This document shows, piece after piece, positions 17,062 to 26,042 of a DNA stretch of 64,000 nucleotides (the stretch's first letter is position 1; every line of letters begins with the position of its first letter). A program made the position numbers and the translations under genes. Below the pieces are notes generated by a model. The model saw nothing but the letters and a program-made list of their open reading frames with translations, was not told the DNA's origin and did not search any database. This stretch comes from Methanobacterium sp. ERen5 (GTDB lineage: Archaea; Methanobacteriota; Methanobacteria; Methanobacteriales; Methanobacteriaceae): NCBI GenBank assembly GCA_024167805.1, contig CP099988.1:310001-374000 (forward strand), written 5' to 3'.

Positions 17062-19050
17062 ATGCCGAAAATGTTTAAATTAGTTTCTAAAAACGGTTTA
17101 AGAATGATTAAATACCGTTTACACGATGATTACAGTTTATTTAAACACGAAATTCAAAGTGTAAAGGCTAAAATCTTCAACCCCCAAGAAATAATCGAAA
17201 GCAATCGGCCTAAAATGAATCTCCTTGAAAGAAAAGAGAAATACAACGAATTAATTAGGCATAATAACGAATTAATGGATTTATTTTTATTTAAAGATGA
17301 TTCTCCCAAGGTTTCAATCATCATAAACTTGGATAGTACCTGTGATCTAAACAGCTTGTTTAACAATTTCCATCACAACCTAGTTTATCCCAATTTTGAA
17401 GTCATTGTCATTGACAATCATTTAGCTGAAGATTCTGGAGAATTTTTTTCAAAACTCAAAAACCAGTTTTCAGTGGATTTAATTGAAAATTCTGAGGGCC
17501 TATCCTACGCTAAAATACACAACAGCACAGTTGAAAGTGCAACTGGAGAATATTTACTATTTCTAGATGGAAACCTCAAACCAACATATGGATGGTTGAA
17601 TAGTTTAATGCAAACAACATTGGAAACTATGAACACAGGATGTGTTGGTACCAAAATTGTTGATGCAAACCAGAATGACAGTACCAATGATATTAAAATT
17701 CAAAGTATTGGAACAGAGTTTGTTGAAACTAAAAATGGAAATTTTCAAGTGTCTGAAATGGCCAACGGTTTAGACCCAACCGAAGAAATCTCTATGAAAC
17801 AGAATTTAAGGGCAGCTGTTACTCAGAAAGCATTTCTCATAGACAAAGCCCTGTTTTTAGAGATGGGTGGTTTTGATGAATCGTACAAAAACAGTTTTGA
17901 AGGTGTTGATCTCTCATTAAAACTCTTTAAAAAGGGTTATTCAAATATTTACAACCCCTATTCCCTTATATTTGGCTGTTTAAATTCAGAAGATCCTCAA
18001 AGAAGAAATTCAGAGGATGATCTGATTCGTTTTAACAACAAATGGAAACAATTTTTACGAGGGAATGTGTTAATGGATAAAATTGAATCAAACCATGTTT
18101 TCAGTTTGGAAAAACTCAAACTTGGATTTGCAGTGAGTGAAAGTGGTGAAAATGCTACTGCGGGTGATTATTTCACTGCAAAAGAGTTTGGTGAAGCAAT
18201 TAAAAGTTTAGGATGGGATGTGTGCTTTTTATCTAGAGACGGTCCTGATTATTGGTATGACTTGGATGATGTGGATGTTGTAATATCACTCCTGTACACC
18301 TTTGATCCTCGAAGGATACGCAGTTCTAAGGGATCCCTCATAAAAATTGCATGGCCACGTAACTGGTTTGATAGGTGGACCTTTTTTCCATGGTTTGAAA
18401 GTTATGACCTTGTTTTAGTGCCAAGCAAAATTTCCCAACGGTTTGTGAAGGAGCACAGTGGTAAGGACGCAACTTTGGTTCCACTTGCAACCAATCCCAA
18501 CAGGTTTAACAATAATATACCTGCAACTGAAGATTATTTCTGTGACTACTGTTTCACAGGCAGTTACTGGAACGATTATAGAGAAATTATAGATCTTCTC
18601 GATCCAGATAAGCTTCCATACAAGTTTAATTTGTATGGGAAGAACTGGGAGTTAATACCGAAATTTAAACCCTACCACAGGGGATTTATTAATTATATCA
18701 ACATCCCAAAACTTTATGCTTCAACAAAAATCGTTATAGACGATGCAAACAGTGCAACAAAGGCCTATGGATCTGTAAACAGCAGAGTTTATGATGCCCT
18801 TGCCTGCGGAACCCTGGTACTGACCAATGGTAAGTTGGGTGCTTTAGAAATTTTTGGGGAAGATTTACCGGTTTTTGAAACTGAAACTCAATTAAACCTT
18901 TTGCTTAACCATTATCTTGAAGCTGATGATGATAGGATCAATCTTGTTGAAAAATTACAGAAATTTGTAGTTGAAAACCATACCTACTTTAACAGGGCAG
19001 AACATCTTAAAAAATCATTGATTGAATACATCCATAGGAAACAAAGTTAA
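17062..19050 (+). CDS. Two-domain glycosyltransferase (GT2-like plus CgeB/GT1-like)
   Basis: 662 residues; AGAGGT precedes the ATG. The N-terminal domain (about 70-330) has the GT2 fold pattern VSIIINLDSTCD, FEVIVIDN and EYLLFLDGNLKP. The usual DxD is LDGN, so its activity is uncertain. GGFDESYKNSFEGVDLSLKLFKKGY is the GT2 acceptor-side motif. The C-terminal domain (about 350-655) has DVVISLLYTFDPR, VPLATNPNRF, CFTGSYWNDY and RVYDALACGTLVLTN, matching CgeB-like Glyco_trans_1_2 enzymes. It probably transfers one or two sugars during assembly of the surface glycan. There is no signal peptide, so it acts in the cytoplasm. Confidence 0.8.
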   Translation: MPKMFKLVSKNGLRMIKYRLHDDYSLFKHEIQSVKAKIFNPQEIIESNRPKMNLLERKEKYNELIRHNNELMDLFLFKDDSPKVSIIINLDSTCDLNSLFNNFHHNLVYPNFEVIVIDNHLAEDSGEFFSKLKNQFSVDLIENSEGLSYAKIHNSTVESATGEYLLFLDGNLKPTYGWLNSLMQTTLETMNTGCVGTKIVDANQNDSTNDIKIQSIGTEFVETKNGNFQVSEMANGLDPTEEISMKQNLRAAVTQKAFLIDKALFLEMGGFDESYKNSFEGVDLSLKLFKKGYSNIYNPYSLIFGCLNSEDPQRRNSEDDLIRFNNKWKQFLRGNVLMDKIESNHVFSLEKLKLGFAVSESGENATAGDYFTAKEFGEAIKSLGWDVCFLSRDGPDYWYDLDDVDVVISLLYTFDPRRIRSSKGSLIKIAWPRNWFDRWTFFPWFESYDLVLVPSKISQRFVKEHSGKDATLVPLATNPNRFNNNIPATEDYFCDYCFTGSYWNDYREIIDLLDPDKLPYKFNLYGKNWELIPKFKPYHRGFINYINIPKLYASTKIVIDDANSATKAYGSVNSRVYDALACGTLVLTNGKLGALEIFGEDLPVFETETQLNLLLNHYLEADDDRINLVEKLQKFVVENHTYFNRAEHLKKSLIEYIHRKQS

Positions 19051-19147
19051 TCTAATTAAATCAAGGATATCCCATGAATTTATTATTTTACAATTCATAA
19101 AAAAAGTGTTAATTTACAATTATAATTCTAATTAGGTGTTAATAAAC

Positions 19148-20947
19148 ATGAAAAAAGGAACTCAAACCATTGGAAACTACGTGGAAAAAACCAGTTTAAA
19201 GGAGTATCCAAGAAAGATTGGTCGAAAGTTGAAGTATAAAATCAAAGGAGTAGGTAAATCCAAAGTACAACATCGCAGTTTCAGAGATTTCACAGGATTT
19301 CTTTCAAATTCTGTTATTTCCCCCATGATCATGGCACCATTTCGTGAACAGGATAAGAGATGTTTTGCCACCATGGAAAATATTGCCAAATATTTAACAT
19401 CAGAATCTTTGGCAAATCCAGATGAAATGGTTACAGTCATACTTCCTGTTTACAACAGAATAGACACTGTTAAGAGTTCGATTGAATCTGTGCTTAATCA
19501 GTCCTACACAAATTTCGAATTAATAATAGTCGATGATGGCAGTGATGATGGTTCAAAGGAATTGTTAGAAACATTGAATGATGAAAAAATAACACTGCTT
19601 CACAATATTACACGTAAAGGAGTTTCCACAGCTCGAAATCGGGGCCTAGAAGTTGCAAAGGGAAAGTACGTGGCTTACCTTGATTCTGACAACTTGTGGG
19701 ATCCAAGATATCTTGCTGCAATGGTGGGGGCTTTTAAAAGATTGCCAGATGCCGAAGTTGTGTACAGTGGCCAGTATCTTTTTAAGGGAGATGCTAAAAA
19801 TCCATACGCTGTTCGTTTTGGAAGTTTTAATAGATCTCTATTAAACAACCGTAACTACATCGATATTAACTCCCTATGTCACAAAAAGGAATTAACTGAT
19901 CGGATTGGAGGTTTTGATGAATCCCTTGTTAGGCTGGTTGATTATGACCTTATTTTACGCATGTCTGAAAACGCTCAGATCTACTCTGTTCCAGTTATTT
20001 TATCTCACTACTACTACGATAATGCTGATAACACCATCACAAACATTCCAGGTTACGTACATTACCTCGATATCGTGCGTGAAAAAACCCTGAAGAGAAG
20101 GGATGAAAGAATAGAATCCCAACTTGTAGAGATTTTTGATCATGGTGTGAGCATTATAATTCCAAGTTATGAGGCATTGGAAGATATTAAAGAATGTATA
20201 GAAGTCATAGAAAAAATGTATCCTGAGGCTGTTGAAATCGTTGTTGTGGACAATAATTCTGAAGGTGCCGTTGTGGAGTACCTTAAAAAATTAGAGGATG
20301 AAGCTCGGATCAAACTCATATTAAACCATGTTAACTATGGTTTTACCTATGCTGTGAGTCAGGGAATTGAAATTTCCAAACCTGAAAATGATATTCTTTT
20401 AATGAACAACGATGCTATTTTAACACCAGGATCCATTGAAGCCCTTCAAAAAACGGCTTATAACCTTTCTGATGCAGGTGTTGTTGTTCCCCAACAAGTA
20501 CTGCCTCCTGAAACAAAAACCATCAATGAACATGTTCCATTTGCTTATCCACAATATGAATGTGACGTAAACCTTTCTAAGGCACATGATAACATAATAA
20601 ATGTTCCTGTTTTCCATTCTGGGAGTGTTGTGGAATTGAGTTTTGCACCATTTTTCTGTGCCTACATTAAAAGATCTGTTTTCGATGATTCAGTTGGTTT
20701 AGACCCTGAAAATGGTAGACATTACCGTTCAGACCGTATCTTCTGCAACTACGTTAGACACATCATGAAGTTAAAGGTTTACTACGTTGAAAAGGCTGTG
20801 GTTTATCACAAGCTGCAAAAATCAACAGATGATCTTAAAAATCAACCTAAAAAGGGTGCGGATTATGATGTGATGTTCCAAAAGAATAGGTGGGAACCTG
20901 AAAATGCCGAGAAATTGGGTTATAAAACACCGGTATGGGATTTTTAA
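19148..20947 (+). CDS. Tandem GT2 glycosyltransferase
   Basis: ATG 19148 is preferred because AGGTG lies 9 bases upstream; the frame opens at GTG 19136 inside that site. A leader of about 90 residues ends in FREQDKRCFATME. A first GT2 domain (VTVILPVYNRID, LIIVDDGSDDGS, YLDSDNLWDPRY) and a second GT2 domain (VSIIIPSYEALED, IVVVDNNSEGA, ILLMNNDAILTPG) follow. Both have intact metal-binding Asp motifs. The whole protein is a paralogue of the C-terminal 540 residues of the 1005-residue protein at 38977. Two GT2 domains could alternate in making a repeating unit. The product is cytoplasmic. Confidence 0.85.
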   Translation: MKKGTQTIGNYVEKTSLKEYPRKIGRKLKYKIKGVGKSKVQHRSFRDFTGFLSNSVISPMIMAPFREQDKRCFATMENIAKYLTSESLANPDEMVTVILPVYNRIDTVKSSIESVLNQSYTNFELIIVDDGSDDGSKELLETLNDEKITLLHNITRKGVSTARNRGLEVAKGKYVAYLDSDNLWDPRYLAAMVGAFKRLPDAEVVYSGQYLFKGDAKNPYAVRFGSFNRSLLNNRNYIDINSLCHKKELTDRIGGFDESLVRLVDYDLILRMSENAQIYSVPVILSHYYYDNADNTITNIPGYVHYLDIVREKTLKRRDERIESQLVEIFDHGVSIIIPSYEALEDIKECIEVIEKMYPEAVEIVVVDNNSEGAVVEYLKKLEDEARIKLILNHVNYGFTYAVSQGIEISKPENDILLMNNDAILTPGSIEALQKTAYNLSDAGVVVPQQVLPPETKTINEHVPFAYPQYECDVNLSKAHDNIINVPVFHSGSVVELSFAPFFCAYIKRSVFDDSVGLDPENGRHYRSDRIFCNYVRHIMKLKVYYVEKAVVYHKLQKSTDDLKNQPKKGADYDVMFQKNRWEPENAEKLGYKTPVWDF

Positions 20948-20976
20948 AACCTAAATCTCGTTCAAACCCCACAATC

Positions 20977-21003
20977 AGATAATAGTTTCTTATCCTATTA
21001 TCT
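20977..21003. terminator. Bidirectional stem-loop between convergent genes
   Basis: AGATAATAG and CTATTATCT form a perfect 9-bp stem with a 9-base loop, halfway between the ends of two convergent genes. T-rich sequence flanks it on the right (TTTTACTT). Confidence 0.55.
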
Positions 21004-21033
21004 TTTACTTGAATTACTTTTTTAAATCTTTTT

Positions 21034-21801
21034 TTAACCCTCAAACACTACGTTTGGATTAACATAACGTCCACGTTTTTCTGTTGCTTTACCATATTGG
21101 ATAGCTCTTTTCGGACAACAGTTTATACACGTGGTACAATGACTGCATTTATCCTTTGCCCATTCTGGTTTTCCATTTTCAAGCTTTATTGCCATTTCTG
21201 GACAAATTTTTTCACAAAAGGCACAACCATTGCATGCATCTGTTGTGTAAAATTTTTCCGTGTTACGTCTCATTCCATACAATTTATAGATTAAAGGTGT
21301 TAATATGGCAATTAAACCATGTTTAGAGAAATTACCCTTCTTATTAGTTTTAAGATGTTCTATTATTATTTCTATCTGTTTTTCTGCAACTTGCAGTTTG
21401 GATTTCTCTTTTTCAGCATCATGAGTATCGAATATCATGACGTAGTTAGAGGGCATTTCAACAGAAAATGCACTGCTTAACTCGAGACCTTTGGTTTTAA
21501 GCTGGTTAGCCACCATTTTATCTGCTTGTCCAATTGAGGATCCACATGTAACAACTGTGTATATGAATGGTTGATTGGACTTATCTATTGTAAACTGTTC
21601 CATAAATTGTTCTACAATTGTTGGCAGTCCATTGTAGTAAACTGGGAATATTATTCCTATCTTTTCCCCATCCGATGGTTTGTAGTTAAATTGTTTCTTA
21701 TTCAACGCATCTGTTATATTGATGAGTTCTCCTCCCTCTGCCTCTTGCAATTTTTGTGCAACATACAACGAGTTTCCAGTTCCTGAAAAGTAAAAGATCA
21801 T
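21034..21801 (-). CDS. EFR1-type flavodoxin/ferredoxin fusion protein
   Basis: 255 residues. The N-terminus (MIFYFSGTGNSLYVAQKL) is a flavodoxin FMN-binding loop with IGIIFPVYYNGLPTIV and VTCGSSIGQAD further on. The C-terminal part has two [4Fe-4S] clusters: CNGCAFCEKICP and CSHCTTCINCCP. This combination is the EFR1 family, which shuttles electrons between iron-sulfur clusters and flavin in anaerobes. AGGAGGAATAATTT precedes the ATG. It is an odd member of a polysaccharide locus and is oriented against its neighbours. A perfect palindrome at 21905-21922 probably regulates it. Confidence 0.9.
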   Translation of the reverse strand: MIFYFSGTGNSLYVAQKLQEAEGGELINITDALNKKQFNYKPSDGEKIGIIFPVYYNGLPTIVEQFMEQFTIDKSNQPFIYTVVTCGSSIGQADKMVANQLKTKGLELSSAFSVEMPSNYVMIFDTHDAEKEKSKLQVAEKQIEIIIEHLKTNKKGNFSKHGLIAILTPLIYKLYGMRRNTEKFYTTDACNGCAFCEKICPEMAIKLENGKPEWAKDKCSHCTTCINCCPKRAIQYGKATEKRGRYVNPNVVFEG

Positions 21802-21904
21802 TAAATTATTCCTCCTTTTAATCTAGAAGATAGTTCCGTTATCCCTCAAAAGTATTATTCATAAACTTTTTTTGGTTTCTAAAACTTGATACAAATATTT
21901 TATG

Positions 21905-21922
21905 ATTCGATAACTATCGAAT
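21905..21922. promoter_or_regulatory. Palindromic operator ATTCGATA-AC-TATCGAAT
   Basis: Perfect 8-bp arms with a 2-base centre. On the minus strand it lies directly upstream of ATAAAATAT, a plausible TATA box for the EFR1 gene. On the plus strand it is about 18 bases before the TATATAAA at 21941. It could therefore serve both divergent promoters. Confidence 0.55.
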
Positions 21923-21939
21923 TAAGTTTTTGGTAAATT

Positions 21940-21949
21940 GTATATAAAT
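21940..21949 (+). promoter_or_regulatory. Putative TATA box for a leaderless transcript
   Basis: GTATATAAAT is a near-ideal archaeal TATA box. Initiation about 25 bases after its centre gives a start at 21969-21975, at or just before the ATG of the small ORF at 21975. Confidence 0.45.
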
Positions 21950-21974
21950 GTTTTCAGGTATAGTTTCAATATAC

Positions 21975-22091
21975 ATGAAACAATACAGCTTCCAAGGATT
22001 TAATGGGAATACTGGGGTTAATAAAAAAGGAATAGTTTACTGGGAAAATTTGAACCTTAAAATGAATAAAATAATATTAATCTTGGACTAA
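21975..22091 (+). CDS. Small 38-residue ORF, possibly leaderless
   Basis: Starts MKQYSFQGFNGNTG and ends KIILILD. There is no ribosome binding site, but a strong TATA box lies at leaderless distance. I recognise no family. The base composition is like the surroundings. It could be a real small protein controlled with the divergent EFR1 gene, or part of the untranslated leader of the glycosyltransferase at 22161. Confidence 0.3.
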   Translation: MKQYSFQGFNGNTGVNKKGIVYWENLNLKMNKIILILD

Positions 22092-22160
22092 AAGTTACTG
22101 TAAAAAGGTTATCAAGAGAATTTCCATTAACTTTGTTTCAAAAAATAAGAGGTTATGATA

Positions 22161-24347
22161 ATGGCCATTTTCAAACGTACATCAAAAATGCTGAACAACA
22201 TAAGAAGTAAGGTTACAGAAGAGACTGGTTTCACCCAAGAACTTAGTAACAACGATGATATGAATTATTTGTATGAAGTCAGTGTTGTTACTCCCAGTTA
22301 CAAGGGAGAAAAGCATATTGTTCGACTGTTAGATTCCATGAAGAATCAGAGTTTGGCACACGACCTCTTTGAAGTTGTCATAATCATTAATGGAGAACAG
22401 GACCGTACAAAAGATCTTGTTGAAGAATTCAAGCTCAAAAATCCAGATATGAACATAAAGATCCCATACTCAAAACTTGCCAACGCATCAAATGCCCGTA
22501 ATATTGGAGTTAAAACTGCTAAGGGCATATATATCACTTTTATTGATGATGATGATTATGTGTCCCCAAATTATTTGGAGGAACTCTACAAAAATGCTGC
22601 CAGTAACAGAATAGTCATGGCTCCAATGGTAGATGTGGATGAAAACAACAACATCAATCAGCCCAATTCAGACAAAAAAATTGTTGAAGGAATAATAAAC
22701 GATCCATACACCAATATAGGCCGTTACTTCTCATTCACAGCATGTAAACTCATCCCATCATCCAATTTAAGGAAGATAGACTTCGATGTTAAGCTCACAA
22801 GTGGAGAAGATATCGTGTTCTTTGCAAATATTATGACTTCCAACAATTTTGAAGTTTGCATGGTAAAAAAGGAATCTAAAGCCATTTACTACAGGGTGCT
22901 ACGATCAGACTCTATTTCTAGAAAGCCTATGAGCTTCAAATTTAATGTGGAAGACCGTCTCGCTGTAATCAAGAAGTTAAACAACTACCTATCCAAAACA
23001 GACAATTTAGATCATTTAAGTGGGCTTAAAATAAGGATAAACGCACAAACAACATTCATAAATAAATATCTTAAGGCACATCCCAACGAATATAACCGAG
23101 TTCTTGAAGCCATACACAGTATTAACCTGAAATACTTTAACATGAAGGAATTAAACAGAAATCTTGCCCAAAGACTCTACATATCCTTCAGTTTTTTACC
23201 ATACAACGATATAAGTTCTTACTTCATTGGAAAACGCATATTTAAAACTGGAAACATCGCCGATGTCATCTCGAACAAAATGGATCCCATGAGGAAGATT
23301 GATGAAACTAGTACAAAGATCACGGAAGATTATTTGGGAAAAAATATCATCATCAATTCAGTTCCAACACTTGGAAACTGGAAACACATGAAGAATTTTT
23401 GTGAACATGGAATGGCAGCTATAGATAAATTATCTAAACAGAATAATGGGTACCAAGAGATTTACAGCTATTCACTGTATCCTGCATCCAATCTATTGGC
23501 ATTTAATTACAAACTGAAACATCCCGAAGTAAAGTGGATAGCTGAGTTCTCAGACCAATCAATATATGAGGATATTGGAGACATTGTAAATGCAACCATA
23601 GATGAACCTGATGTGTTAAGCAAACTTAACAAAACCCTTGTTGATAATGGATTTCCAGAGGATTCATCCGGAAAAATCTTCTTTTTAAATGAGTATCTAG
23701 CATACGCATTTGCAGATGAACTCATATTTCAAAGCGAAAATCAGAAGCAATACATGTTGGATAAGTTTCCATACCCCGAATTAATGGAGTGTATCAACAA
23801 AAAAATCGAAGTAATTGCTCCACCAGTACTGGACTGCAAATTTTACAGTTTAGTCCACCAGAATTACAAACTAAATTCTGATATTGTGAACTTCGCCTAC
23901 TTCGATTCAACACATGAAAAAATATATTTAGAACAAGTTTACAGTGCTATTAAAACCATGAAGGAAAGTTTCAAGGATAAATTCATGATCCATGTCTTTA
24001 CAAACAATCCTGAAGGATTTAAACACAGCGTAAAGGGTTTGGTTGATGAAGGCTGTTTAAACATTAATCCCCAAGTAAATTTTCTTGAATTCTTAAATCT
24101 CACAACTAAATTTGACTGTTTAATTGTTACAGATCAAAAAACAAAACAGTCAAAACCTTCAAATCCATTTATACCATCGAAATTTTATGATTACGTTGGA
24201 AGTGGAACAGATATCTGGGGAATATGTGAAGAAGGAAGTGCGTTGAGTCTCCAAGACCTGAAGTACAAATCTGATATATACGACTCCCCATCAATCCAGA
24301 AAAGCTTGGTTCATATAATTGAACATCATCTTAGAATAAAATTTTAA
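22161..24347 (+). CDS. GT2 glycosyltransferase with long GT-B-like C-terminal region
   Basis: The start at ATG 22161 is favoured because GAGGT lies 7 bases upstream; another ATG is at 22155. The GT2 domain (about residues 35-260) has VSVVTPSYKGEKHIVRLLDSM, VVIIINGEQD, SNARNIGVKTAKG and a DDDDY metal-binding motif. The C-terminal 400 residues contain EIYSYSLYPASN, VKWIAEFSDQ, ELIFQSENQKQYML and FDCLIVTDQKTK, which look like a GT4-type second domain. No signal peptide is present. A closely related gene is at 26043, and the last 190 bases of the two are almost identical. It probably adds sugars to the surface glycan. Confidence 0.8.
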   Translation: MAIFKRTSKMLNNIRSKVTEETGFTQELSNNDDMNYLYEVSVVTPSYKGEKHIVRLLDSMKNQSLAHDLFEVVIIINGEQDRTKDLVEEFKLKNPDMNIKIPYSKLANASNARNIGVKTAKGIYITFIDDDDYVSPNYLEELYKNAASNRIVMAPMVDVDENNNINQPNSDKKIVEGIINDPYTNIGRYFSFTACKLIPSSNLRKIDFDVKLTSGEDIVFFANIMTSNNFEVCMVKKESKAIYYRVLRSDSISRKPMSFKFNVEDRLAVIKKLNNYLSKTDNLDHLSGLKIRINAQTTFINKYLKAHPNEYNRVLEAIHSINLKYFNMKELNRNLAQRLYISFSFLPYNDISSYFIGKRIFKTGNIADVISNKMDPMRKIDETSTKITEDYLGKNIIINSVPTLGNWKHMKNFCEHGMAAIDKLSKQNNGYQEIYSYSLYPASNLLAFNYKLKHPEVKWIAEFSDQSIYEDIGDIVNATIDEPDVLSKLNKTLVDNGFPEDSSGKIFFLNEYLAYAFADELIFQSENQKQYMLDKFPYPELMECINKKIEVIAPPVLDCKFYSLVHQNYKLNSDIVNFAYFDSTHEKIYLEQVYSAIKTMKESFKDKFMIHVFTNNPEGFKHSVKGLVDEGCLNINPQVNFLEFLNLTTKFDCLIVTDQKTKQSKPSNPFIPSKFYDYVGSGTDIWGICEEGSALSLQDLKYKSDIYDSPSIQKSLVHIIEHHLRIKF
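24126..24311 (+). repeat. Near-identical 3' tract shared with 28005-28190, copy 1
   Basis: By hand I count 13 differences over 186 bases against 28005-28190, with no gaps. The rest of the two genes is much more diverged, including at silent sites. Confidence 0.7.
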
Positions 24348-24394
24348 GTATGAATATTTAAGCTGAAATTTTTTTATTAATAATGATGGTCTAT

Positions 24395-25516
24395 TTATTT
24401 GATTAAATTATTAATGGGATTATATTTAGTTGGTTGTTTAGAATTTTTCTTGGTAAATTTGTTATACATCCAACCTAAAAATTCCTTTTTATCCGTTTTA
24501 TTTCCTTTAATAAATTGATTATGAATTCTATGCAACAGATAAGCAATTCTGAAGGATTTAGTCTTTGCGATAATTTTTAGTTGCATATTGATATTGTTTA
24601 AATCATCTTCCAGTGATTTGATTGTGGTTTCATAGGTTTCTATGACATTTTTATTTTGAGTTAAACATTCATTTTGCAGAATAAAATGATTTTTAATTAA
24701 ATTTACAGTTTTTTCTTTATCTAATATTCCATTATGTCCATTTTCACTTGAATATAAAATTATTTGAATCTGGTCTTTGAAGTATTCTGATTTATTTATT
24801 CTATCTAAAAATGGTAAAAGATTACGTTGAAAATCAATTTCAGAATTCACATTAACTATGTACGTAAAATTGGGTATATATTTTTCATGTTTAAACAATT
24901 CAAACACATCAAGTCTGCAGCCATATTCTTTCATAGCAGTATCATAATCTAATTTATCAAAACATACATTCAAAACATTCTCCAAATGCCCTTCCAAAGC
25001 CTTACAAAAGATTTGAGGATTGTTTATTATTGCCTGCGACTTTTTCATTAAGGTGGATAAAATGAGTGAAGTAAAACCCCCACCAGAACTTCCAAAAAAT
25101 AGTATATCTTCGGGATTTATTCTATTTTTAAGAGCTAAAATTTTGATAATATCTAATATTGTTAGCAAATACCAATTGTCGGGGGTGCCTACACCCCATC
25201 CTAATGATAATCTTTTCATATCATATCTTAATGGTGATTTTGTTGGCAGATACAATGTTGGATCGTTGTAATAAATTACAGATTCTTCAAATTCATCTTG
25301 CCAAGTGAGTCTATTGAATATGGGAGGATACATTTCATCGGGAGAATGTGCACCTGAACCAAAACAAATTAAATTGTTATTGTTACTCGCTAATCTAACT
25401 AAAAATTCATATTTAACCTGAGCGTGATTAATTTGTAAGGAAAAAAGTTTGTCTTTAGGGAAATTGAAACTTTTTAAATCGGGTAGGTTCATGATAAAGT
25501 TATTCTCTGTATTCAT
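24395..25516 (-). CDS. Putative serine hydrolase with coiled-coil and LHR tail
   Basis: GGAGAT lies 6 bases before ATG 25516; the frame extends to 25582. The product has about 373 residues. A nucleophile elbow FGSSGGGFTSLIL, preceded by NLICFGSGAHSPDEMYPP and followed by YIVNVNSEIDFQRNLLPFLDR and ILYSSENGHNG (possible His), fits an alpha/beta-hydrolase of the Asp2-like type. A short coiled coil (about 285-320) leads to the tail KSFRIAYLLHRIHNQFIKG...FLGWMYNKF. The GT2 protein at 29712 ends in the same kind of tail. It may modify the glycan with or without an acyl group. The exact reaction is not known. Confidence 0.6.
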   Translation of the reverse strand: MNTENNFIMNLPDLKSFNFPKDKLFSLQINHAQVKYEFLVRLASNNNNLICFGSGAHSPDEMYPPIFNRLTWQDEFEESVIYYNDPTLYLPTKSPLRYDMKRLSLGWGVGTPDNWYLLTILDIIKILALKNRINPEDILFFGSSGGGFTSLILSTLMKKSQAIINNPQIFCKALEGHLENVLNVCFDKLDYDTAMKEYGCRLDVFELFKHEKYIPNFTYIVNVNSEIDFQRNLLPFLDRINKSEYFKDQIQIILYSSENGHNGILDKEKTVNLIKNHFILQNECLTQNKNVIETYETTIKSLEDDLNNINMQLKIIAKTKSFRIAYLLHRIHNQFIKGNKTDKKEFLGWMYNKFTKKNSKQPTKYNPINNLIK

Positions 25517-26042
25517 CTTAGTATCTCCTAAAAAATTGGATCTATATCTTGAATGAAAGATTAGCCAAATTAATATCTTCATTCTGATTCTATTTTTACA
25601 AAATTTTGTTTGACCTGTTTAAAAAAATTTTCTTTAAATCTTATGTCACTGGGACTTAAACCAATGAATTTAATTGGTTTACTTTAAGTTTTGAGAATTC
25701 CAATCTGAATTCATCCATATTTTTGGTTTCAATTAAAATTGATTCAACTTATATCAATTGTTTCAATATCAAAAACTTTTTTTGTATCCCTGCAGAGTTA
25801 GAGCGTGATTGATCATTTGGATGTGCGATAATAATTCATTGTATTTAATTTGTTCATTAATACTATAATTTAGGAATTAATAATAAAGTTTATTATGAAC
25901 TGTTAATGTATCTAATTTTATATTTAATGGAATTTTCAGTACATAAGAAAATATAAAACAACCATAAAGATTATTGATAATAATATTTAAAGGATTATCA
26001 GTTTTATTTGGATATTTAAAGTATATAGGAGAAAAGAATTTA
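25517..26042. other. Divergent AT-rich spacer
   Basis: Lies between two divergent genes. It should hold both promoters; TTTTATATTTAATGG near 25916-25930 is a candidate for the plus strand. GGAGAA precedes ATG 26043. I see no gene. Confidence 0.35.

Noticed and set aside
25517..26042. RNA gene in the divergent spacer
   Set aside because: No GC-rich or foldable segment stands out from the AT-rich background.
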